Positions 43,515 to 49,486 of a stretch of 64,000 nt of DNA are shown here, piece after piece. Origin of the DNA: Planctomycetota bacterium (GTDB lineage: Bacteria > Planctomycetota > PUPC01 > DSUN01). The translations under genes and the position numbers were made by a program. Within the stretch, counting starts at the first letter, position 1. Each line of letters begins with the position of its first letter. The stretch lies in the NCBI GenBank assembly GCA_035384565.1, contig DAOOIT010000014.1, positions 49,007 to 113,006 on the forward strand, given 5' to 3'. The notes below the pieces were generated by a model that saw only the letters and a program-made list of their open reading frames with translations, had not been told where the DNA came from and searched no databases.

Positions 43515-43610
43515 GTGATACAGCATGGCGCTTTGGCGATCCGGGGGCTTCCGGGGCCGCTATTGCCATGCTGTATCACTTTCCCCCCCCACAGGGATGA
43601 TACAGCATGG
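43515..43610. repeat. Three copies of TGATACAGCATGG, two forming a perfect inverted repeat
   Basis: GTGATACAGCATGGC (43515-43529) is perfectly complementary to 43565-43579 across a 35-base loop. A third copy in direct orientation lies at 43598-43610. The stretch 43426-43948 between the divergent genes holds these repeats, and I see no convincing gene in it: the open frames there are short, overlap on both strands and lack ribosome binding sites. Confidence 0.65.
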
Positions 43611-43948
43611 TGAACAGGTTGCAGGAATCCCCCACATGGGCGCCCGCGTGCCCCGCCTCCCGAGACGACACACGTCCTGGCTCCCGAGGGCACCCGGGAA
43701 GGCGCCACGCCCGCGCCACACTCCAGCGGCGCCTGTGTGCTTCCCCACGCTCGCTCACAACCCAGGCCGCAGCCCATCCTGTATTGCCACAGGTGGCGAT
43801 GAGCGACTCGCCTGTCGAAGCCGACCGCAACTGCGCCGCTTGCCGTGTCTTGCGTAGCCGCGAGCGTCCCGCGTGCGATGGTTCTCGACACGCGAGACTC
43901 TCGTCGCTGCACGGGAAAATGCAGGCTGATTCGCGGCCGGAGTAGTCC

Positions 43949-43976
43949 TTGCACGCAGAGGCACAACCGGTACAAT
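43949..43976 (+). promoter_or_regulatory. Putative promoter of the hydrolase-like/TPR gene
   Basis: TTGCAC (43949-43954), a 16-bp spacer and TACAAT (43971-43976) lie 30 bases before the ATG at 44007. Confidence 0.5.
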
Positions 43977-44006
43977 GGGGGTCAGAAAGGAGAACCCGCT
44001 GCCGTG

Positions 44007-45242
44007 ATGCAAGCTCTCGCCGCACTCACCCTGGCGCTGGCCACCGTGTCCTACTCGGCAGCGCTGGCCGGCGCGCCTCCGGCCGACACGCCCCGGAAAC
44101 TCAAGGCCGACCCCGGCCAGGAATACTTCCTCTACCTGCCCAAGAACCACGACCCCAAGGCACCCGCCTGGCTGCTCGTGGCGGTGCATGCCGCCAACGG
44201 CGACGGCGCCGGCGCGCTTGGGCTCAGCAAGATCGCCGACGAGGGGGGCGGCATCGTGCTGGCCCCGACCTTCAAGGGGGACTTCCAGGACCCTGCCAAA
44301 GGGGCCGGCAGCAAGCTCAAGGCCATCCTCAAAGAGGTCCAGGCCGACTTCCGCCTCCAGCCCAAGATCGTCCTCGTCGGCTTTGCCGAGGGTGCCGCCT
44401 TCGCCCACCGCTACGCGCTCGACAACGCCGCCTCCGTCCTCGGCTGTGCCGCGCACTCGCCCGACAAGTGGGACGACCCCAGCCCTCGAGCCCGCTCCGT
44501 CGCCTTCCTCGTGACGTGCGGGCTGGACGACAAGACGCCCAACCGCATCGCCGAAGCCCAGAAGTTCGCCAAAGCCGCCCAGGACAGGAAGTTCGAGGTC
44601 CAGACCCTCTGGCTCAAGGGCGTGGCCCACACCTTCGACGCCCGGGCGCGCGACAAGACCAAGGACTTCTTCTACAAGCTCACCACCGGGATGAACGCCT
44701 GGGAACGCACCAAGGCCCGCTCGTGCGTGGCCAAGGCCGACGCCGCCCTCAAGGCCGGCAAGTTCGGCGAGGCCTACGCCGCGGCCAAGGAACTCCTCGA
44801 CCTCAAGCCCAGCGACGACTACGTCGCCAGGGCCAACGCCGTGCTTCAGCAGGTCGCCGATGCCGGCAAAGAGCGCCTCGCCAAGCTCGACGAGCAGGCC
44901 AAGGCGCAGCCCGACGCCGCGGCCGCCGCCTACGAGAAGCTCCGCGAGCAGTTCCTCGGCACCCCCATCGCCGCGGCCGTCGCCGAGCGCCTCGACGCCC
45001 TCGCCAACAGGCCGCAGGACCAGCCGAAGCCTAAGGTGACCGAGAAGGCCGAGGCCCCTCCCGAGCCCAACCCCGCCAAGATGCGCAACGACTGCCGCGC
45101 CTGGCTCGCCCTGGCCAACAACTTCATCGCCAACAACAAGACACCCGAGGCGCGCGCCCTCCTCCAGAAGATCATCAGCACCTATCCCGACAGCGTCTTC
45201 GCCGAACAGGCCAAGGCCAAGCTTGAGCAACTCGGTCCATGA
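44007..45242 (+). CDS. Secreted alpha/beta-hydrolase-like protein lacking the nucleophile, with TPR-like C-terminus
   Basis: This 411-aa protein has a signal peptide (ALTLALATVSYSAALAGA). Residues 30-225 form an alpha/beta-hydrolase (PHB-depolymerase or dienelactone type): YFLYLPKNHDPKAPAWLLVAVHAANGDG, KIVLVGFAEGAAFAHRYAL, and the His loop LKGVAHTFDARARD. The nucleophile elbow reads G-F-A-E-G, with Ala127 where Ser or Cys is needed, so esterase activity is unlikely. Residues 235-411 are helical and TPR-like (AKADAALKAGKFGEAYAAAKELLDLKP, ALLQKIISTYPDSVFAEQAKAKLEQL). It may be a binding or scaffold protein. AAAGGAGA precedes the start. The radical SAM gene overlaps its end by 20 bases. Confidence 0.8.
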   Translation: MQALAALTLALATVSYSAALAGAPPADTPRKLKADPGQEYFLYLPKNHDPKAPAWLLVAVHAANGDGAGALGLSKIADEGGGIVLAPTFKGDFQDPAKGAGSKLKAILKEVQADFRLQPKIVLVGFAEGAAFAHRYALDNAASVLGCAAHSPDKWDDPSPRARSVAFLVTCGLDDKTPNRIAEAQKFAKAAQDRKFEVQTLWLKGVAHTFDARARDKTKDFFYKLTTGMNAWERTKARSCVAKADAALKAGKFGEAYAAAKELLDLKPSDDYVARANAVLQQVADAGKERLAKLDEQAKAQPDAAAAAYEKLREQFLGTPIAAAVAERLDALANRPQDQPKPKVTEKAEAPPEPNPAKMRNDCRAWLALANNFIANNKTPEARALLQKIISTYPDSVFAEQAKAKLEQLGP

Positions 45243-46362
45243 GCACCTGACGACCTATGAGCCGCGCGAGGCGTCGGGCTTCCGCCCCGAGCGCATCGTG
45301 CTCACGCGCGGCGCGCTCGGCACCGCGCCGCGCCGGGCCTGGGTCGAGCGACTCCTCACAGTCTACCCCGACGCCGAGCGCCTCGATGTCCTCGACCGCA
45401 CCCACATGCAAGTCGGGGGCCTCCTGCCCCGGGGCGACGCCGCCCGCCGCGCGGCCGGCCGCCGCATCCTCGTCGTCGGCACCATCGCCTCGCCGCTGCG
45501 CCAGTCGCGCGAGCGCGGCATCGTCTGCCCCAACTACCTGCACGTTTCGCCCACGGCCTATTGCTCCTACGCCTGTGCCTACTGTTACCTCGCCGGCTCG
45601 TGCTCCACGGTGGTGGCGCCCGTGGCCAAGGTCTTCGTGAACCTGGAGGACGCCCTGGCCGCCGTCGCCCGCCGCGCGCGACACCTCGCCGAGCCGACCA
45701 GCTTCTACATCGGCAAGCTCCAGGACGCCCTCGCCCTCGACCCGCTGACGGGCTTCAGCCGCGTGCTCGTGCCCTTCTTCGCCGAGCAGCCCCTCGCACG
45801 GCTCGTGATGCTCACGAAGAGCGACTGCGTGGAGAACCTGCTCGCCGTGGCCCACCGCGGCCATTCGGTCGTGTCGTGGAGCGTGAACCCCGAGGCCGTG
45901 TGCGATGAGTTCGAGGCGGGCGCACCCTCGCTCGACCGCCGGCTCGATGCGGCCCGCCGGTGTCAGCAGGCGGGCTATCTCGTTCGCTTCCTTGTCATGC
46001 CCATCCTGCCCGTGGAGGGCTGGCGGCAACACTACTCTCAGCTTGTCGAGGCGATCTTCGCGGCGACGCGGCCTGACCGCATCACCCTGGGCGGCATATG
46101 CAGCTACGGCACGGCCCTGCGCCTCACGGCCGGAGCGCTGGGCAGCGACAACCTGATCGCCCGCCACCTCGCCCCGACGCCCTCGCCCGACGGACGCCGC
46201 CGCTTTCCCCGCGAGCTGCGGGCGGAACTCTACCGCCACATCCTCGGCGAGATTCGCTGCCACGCGCCCGAGATGCCCGTCGCTCTGTGCCTTGAAGAGC
46301 GAGAGGCGTGGGAGGCGTGCGGACTGAACCCCGAACGGCCGGCGTGCAACTGTGTGTGGTGA
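45223..46362 (+). CDS. Spore photoproduct lyase-like radical SAM protein
   Basis: This 379-aa protein has a radical SAM cluster motif CSYACAYC within VCPNYLHVSPTAYCSYACAYCYLAGSC. The wider layout is that of the SplB family: RPERIVLTRGALGTAP at the N-terminus, TSFYIGKLQDALALDPLTGFSRVLVPFFAEQ, LTKSDCVENLL, VSWSVNPEAVCDEFEAGAPSL. SplB repairs the UV-induced spore photoproduct by a direct radical mechanism. This organism shows no sporulation genes in the window, so the substrate may be another lesion or nucleic acid. The start is uncertain: TTG 45223 overlaps the upstream gene by 20 bases and has only a weak ribosome binding site. Confidence 0.8.
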   Translation: MSNSVHEHLTTYEPREASGFRPERIVLTRGALGTAPRRAWVERLLTVYPDAERLDVLDRTHMQVGGLLPRGDAARRAAGRRILVVGTIASPLRQSRERGIVCPNYLHVSPTAYCSYACAYCYLAGSCSTVVAPVAKVFVNLEDALAAVARRARHLAEPTSFYIGKLQDALALDPLTGFSRVLVPFFAEQPLARLVMLTKSDCVENLLAVAHRGHSVVSWSVNPEAVCDEFEAGAPSLDRRLDAARRCQQAGYLVRFLVMPILPVEGWRQHYSQLVEAIFAATRPDRITLGGICSYGTALRLTAGALGSDNLIARHLAPTPSPDGRRRFPRELRAELYRHILGEIRCHAPEMPVALCLEEREAWEACGLNPERPACNCVW

Positions 46363-46370
46363 TGCAACCG

Positions 46371-46527
46371 TGATACGTGATACGTGATGCGTGATACGCG
46401 ATGCGTAATGCGTGATGCCTGATGCCTGATGCGTGATGCGTGATGCGTGATGCGTACTGCGTGAGAAGAGAAGGCGGGCATATCCTGGCCTTCTTCCGGC
46501 CTCTCACGCATCACGTATCACGCATCC
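46371..46527. repeat. Thirteen tandem 7-bp repeats with an inverted partner
   Basis: Heptamers of the type TGATGCG/TGATACG run head to tail from 46371 to 46461 (13 units). Reverse-complement units follow at about 46502-46527 (CTCACGCATCACGTATCACG), so the two can pair. More degenerate reverse units lie near 46683-46716 and 46852-46880. The 7-bp period rules out a coding role. Confidence 0.75.
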
Positions 46528-46559
46528 TTCGGATCCGTCCCGCGCCCCCCAAAGCCCGG

Positions 46560-46640
46560 CATGCCGAGCGAAGTCGAAGCACCTCTCTCGGGATTGCGGA
46601 GCAGCGGGATTCCTCGGCTACGCTCCTCTCGGAATGACCG
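46560..46640. repeat. Dispersed-repeat-like inverted element (CGAGCGAAGTCGA type)
   Basis: The left end (CATGCCGAGCGAAGTCGAAG) and the complement of the right end (CATTCCGAGAGGAGCGTAGC) are imperfect inverted repeats. The pattern resembles the widespread CATTCCGAGCGAAGTCGAGG-type intergenic element that I recall from several bacterial phyla. The rest of 46363-46883 holds the heptamer repeats, and I see no gene there. Confidence 0.45.
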
Positions 46641-46883
46641 AGTTGGGCGCCCTCTCCTGGCTCGGCGGACGCGCCGCGCGTCGTCTCTCACGTATCACGT
46701 TCGACGCATCACGTCCCTATCGAGTTCATCAGCAGCCCATAGAGAGGATCGCGTCCGCGGGTGATGCAGACTGCTTGCGGGGCATGGCCACCCCGGGCGG
46801 CGAGCCCGGCAAGCCCAAAGCGGCGCTCCGCGCATGCGGGACGCCTTCTCTTCATCACGCGTCACGGGTCGCGCGTCAGGGAC

Positions 46884-47615
46884 TCACTTCTTCTCGGGCG
46901 CAGGCTCGGGGGCCGGCGGGTCCTTCGGCTCGCGGCCGACGGCCCAGTAGAGGCCCCGAATGACGAGGCGCTGGAAGGAGGGGTTCACCCAAGCCTCGCG
47001 GCCGTGGCCGAGGCTCGTGTAGAACACGCGGCCCTTGCCGTACTCGTGGCACCAGCCCATGCTCTGCTGCTCGTTGCCGCGGTCAATCTTCACCAGCGAG
47101 TGCGGCTCGAAGCCTTTGGCGTAGTTGTGGCTGTACGTCTCGTCCTGGATTTCGAAGTCCTCGAGCCCCTTGGTGATCACGTGCTCCTTGTCCACGATGC
47201 GGGTCCAGAACTTGCCTCCGCCGTGCCCCTTGAAGCGGCCGCCGATCATCTGCCAGTAGGCCTCGGAGTTCTTGAAGGAGTCGGTCGCCGAGTGGATGCC
47301 GGCGAAGGCGCCGCCGCCCTTGACGAACTCGATCAGGCCCTTCTCCTGCTCGGGGTCCTTGAAGTTGAGGCCCGAGCCGTAGAAGAGGATCAGGTTGTAC
47401 TTCTTGATGTTGTCGGCCTTCAACTCGTCCATGTCGTTCGAGGCGGTGATCTCGAAGTCGCCCAGCTTCTCCAGGATCGGCTGGAGGATGGCGAAGTTGC
47501 CCTTCCAGTCGTGACCGCCGCCCTGGAGGAAGAAGAGCTTGATCTTCTCGCCGCCCTGTGCGTTGAGGCCGAAGGCCGCCAGGGCCAGCACGCCCAGCAT
47601 CCATCGCCGCGTCAT
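46884..47615 (-). CDS. Secreted ThuA-domain protein
   Basis: This 243-aa protein starts at ATG 47615 (AGAAGGAGA upstream) with a signal peptide MTRRWMLGVLALAAFGLNAQG. The rest is a ThuA (trehalose-utilisation, GATase-like) domain: IKLFFLQGGGHDWKGNFAILQPILEKLG, YNLILFYGSGLNFKDPEQ, LIEFVKGGGAFAGIHSATDSF, RVFYTSLGHGREAWVNPSFQRLVIRGLYWAVGR. A Pro/Glu/Lys tail follows. The domain is common in planctomycetes next to Gfo/Idh genes, as here. It is probably involved in carbohydrate processing; the precise reaction is not established for the family. Confidence 0.9.
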   Translation of the reverse strand: MTRRWMLGVLALAAFGLNAQGGEKIKLFFLQGGGHDWKGNFAILQPILEKLGDFEITASNDMDELKADNIKKYNLILFYGSGLNFKDPEQEKGLIEFVKGGGAFAGIHSATDSFKNSEAYWQMIGGRFKGHGGGKFWTRIVDKEHVITKGLEDFEIQDETYSHNYAKGFEPHSLVKIDRGNEQQSMGWCHEYGKGRVFYTSLGHGREAWVNPSFQRLVIRGLYWAVGREPKDPPAPEPAPEKK

Positions 47616-47665
47616 TCCGTGTCTCCTTCTCTGTGCCCACATCCACGTCCACGAACACGCTGGTG

Positions 47666-47694
47666 AGTCTACGACCGCGGGCCGGGGGTGTCAA
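47666..47694 (-). promoter_or_regulatory. Putative promoter of the ThuA gene
   Basis: On the minus strand a perfect TTGACA (47689-47694), a 17-bp spacer and TAGACT (47666-47671) lie 51 bases before the ATG at 47615. Confidence 0.55.
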
Positions 47695-47707
47695 GTCATC
47701 GGGCCGG

Positions 47708-48721
47708 TCACCACTGGTTCCTCACGGCCACGGGCTTGCCCGTGGCGGCGGATTGGACGGCGGCGAGGCAGGTGGCCACGGTGCGGGCGCCCTCGCGCTC
47801 GTCGAGTTCCACCTCGGTGTCGTCGAGGATGGCGCGGGCCAGGGCGTCCATCTCGGCGCGCTTGTTGTGGCTCGCAATGTCCACGGGCACCGATGCGAAA
47901 CGCTGGTGGCCGAACGCCTTCTCGCTGGCGACCTGAATCTCGGGCGAGGTGTTGTCGGCGATGATTGTGCCCTTCGTGCCGTAGAAGACGCTGCGCATGG
48001 TGTAGGGGCGCTTGACGCCGATGCCGCAGAAGACCTTGCCCAGCACGCCGCCGCGGGCGAACTTCATCGCGGCGATGGTGCAGTCGTCCACAGGCCAATC
48101 GGTGAGCACCTTGCGATTGGCGTAGGCGAACACCTCCGCCACGTCGCCGCCGATCCAGCGGAGCAGGTCCACCGCGTGGCAGGCGCCGCCGAGGAACGGG
48201 TGCCGCAGGCGCACGGGGTCCACGCGCCAGCCGCCCACACCTTTGATGTGCGTGTAATCGTGGGCGTATTCGGATTCGAGGAAGAACAGGTCGCCGATCA
48301 GCCCCTCGGCGATAAGGCGTTTCGCCATGGCGAAGCCGGGCGCGAAGCGGCACACCTGGCCGACGAGGAACTTGCCGCCCGTCTCGTCGGCCGTGCGCAC
48401 GAGAAGGTCGCACTCTTCGAGTGTCATCACCATCGGCTTCTCGCACAGGACGTGCTTGCCGGCTCGGAGGGCGGCGCAGGCCTGCTCGCAGTGCCACTGG
48501 TCGGGCGACGCAACGAAGATGATGTCTATCTCGGGGCAATTCACCAGGTCGCGGTAGTCGGTGGAAGCCACCTTTGCTCCGCACTCGCGAGCGACGGTGC
48601 GCAGGAGCGCCTCGTCGGTGTCGCACACGCCATGGGTCTCGACGAGCGAGCTGCCCTCCCACTGGCGCGGGTGGCCGGCGCGGAGGCCGATGGTGCCGAC
48701 TTTGAGCCGTCTCATGGACAT
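47708..48721 (-). CDS. Gfo/Idh/MocA family oxidoreductase, cytosolic
   Basis: This 337-aa protein has no signal peptide. It has LKVGTIGLRAGHPRQWEG at the nucleotide site (a divergent Rossmann loop, GLRAGH), IDIIFVASPDQWHCEQACAALRAG, and the EKP motif HVLCEKPMVMTLEECD. RHPFLGGACHAVDLLRWIGGDVAEVFAYANR carries the conserved catalytic-region His. It is the cytosolic partner to the secreted ThuA protein downstream and lies just below the macro-domain gene on the same strand. The 12-base gap to that gene suggests one transcript. It is probably a sugar dehydrogenase or epimerase-type enzyme. Confidence 0.88.
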   Translation of the reverse strand: MSMRRLKVGTIGLRAGHPRQWEGSSLVETHGVCDTDEALLRTVARECGAKVASTDYRDLVNCPEIDIIFVASPDQWHCEQACAALRAGKHVLCEKPMVMTLEECDLLVRTADETGGKFLVGQVCRFAPGFAMAKRLIAEGLIGDLFFLESEYAHDYTHIKGVGGWRVDPVRLRHPFLGGACHAVDLLRWIGGDVAEVFAYANRKVLTDWPVDDCTIAAMKFARGGVLGKVFCGIGVKRPYTMRSVFYGTKGTIIADNTSPEIQVASEKAFGHQRFASVPVDIASHNKRAEMDALARAILDDTEVELDEREGARTVATCLAAVQSAATGKPVAVRNQW

Positions 48722-48733
48722 GGGCGTCTCCTG

Positions 48734-49348
48734 TCAGCGGCCGTAGCCGAGCGACCGGTGGCGGTTGCGGCGGCGGTTGGGGGCCTCGGTGCGGGGCAGG
48801 CGGCGCTCGCCCGGGCCGCCGTGGGGGTGCTCGACCTCCTCGTCCTCGGTGTGGCGGGCCTTGCGCAGGGCCTCGTAGAGCCGCTTGTCCACGTCAACCA
48901 GCACTACGTGGCGGAGCGTGGCCGTCCTCGTTGCCGCGATGGCGTCGAGCATCGCGCGGGCGGCGTCGGCGGGCGATACCTTGCCCATGCGCACGCCGAG
49001 GTCGGGAATGGCCAGGCTCTCGCAGCCGAGGCGGTCGGCGCACTCGATGGCCGCCTTCGTCGCTTCGGCGATGTTCTCGGGCGGAATGCGCTGGCGGGGC
49101 CGCCGCATCGAAACCGCGTGAATCACGTGGCGGAAGGGCAACGAGCCGGCCGTCGTCGCCACCGCCATCCCCACGGGGATGGGCGCCTCGGCGATGGCCG
49201 CGTCCTCGATGGCCTGGCCGCCCGCGCGGCGGATGGCCAGCGACACTCCCTCCGCCATCGCGCCCGTGGTATTGGCGGGGTTCACGATGGCCGCGGCCTT
49301 GACCCGCGTAATGTCGCCCTTGCGGATGTCCACGGAGATCCGACTCAT
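48734..49348 (-). CDS. Macro-domain (ADP-ribose-binding) protein
   Basis: This 204-aa protein has about 165 residues of macro domain: ISVDIRKGDITRVKAAAIVNPANTTGAMAEGVSLAIRRAGG (ADP-ribose loop), LPFRHVIHAVSMRRP, IAEATKAAIECADRLGCESLAIPDLG, and RHVVLVDVDKRLYEALRKA. A basic tail of about 40 residues (RRLPRTEAPNRRRNRHRS) follows and may bind nucleic acid. The usual GGG of the second loop is not obvious: GAMAEGVS replaces GGGGVD. The family binds or hydrolyses ADP-ribose derivatives. It is transcribed away from the glycyl radical enzyme gene. Confidence 0.85.
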   Translation of the reverse strand: MSRISVDIRKGDITRVKAAAIVNPANTTGAMAEGVSLAIRRAGGQAIEDAAIAEAPIPVGMAVATTAGSLPFRHVIHAVSMRRPRQRIPPENIAEATKAAIECADRLGCESLAIPDLGVRMGKVSPADAARAMLDAIAATRTATLRHVVLVDVDKRLYEALRKARHTEDEEVEHPHGGPGERRLPRTEAPNRRRNRHRSLGYGR

Positions 49349-49418
49349 GCGCGGCTCCTTGCGCCTGCTCTATGCTGCCAACATTCCGGGCGGCTGTCAA
49401 GGAAAGGCGAGCCGGCGG

Positions 49419-49446
49419 TTGACTCGCACCGTGCGCGCGATGTAAG
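49419..49446 (+). promoter_or_regulatory. Putative promoter of the glycyl radical enzyme operon
   Basis: TTGACT (49419-49424), a 16-bp spacer and TGTAAG (49441-49446) lie about 40 bases before the first good ATG. Confidence 0.35.
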
Positions 49447-49486
49447 CTCTGGGGGGTTACCGAATGCCGCTCCCGGCAATCAAGAG

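Noticed and set aside
43607..43945. Possible small gene in the intergenic region before the hydrolase-like gene
   Set aside because: Open frames exist on both strands at the same place, start codons lack ribosome binding sites, and the translations show no domain.
47633..49486. Upstream extension of the glycyl radical enzyme frame by about 600 codons
   Set aside because: It runs antisense to the Gfo/Idh and macro-domain genes and has no homology. The enzyme's family similarity begins at about 49500.
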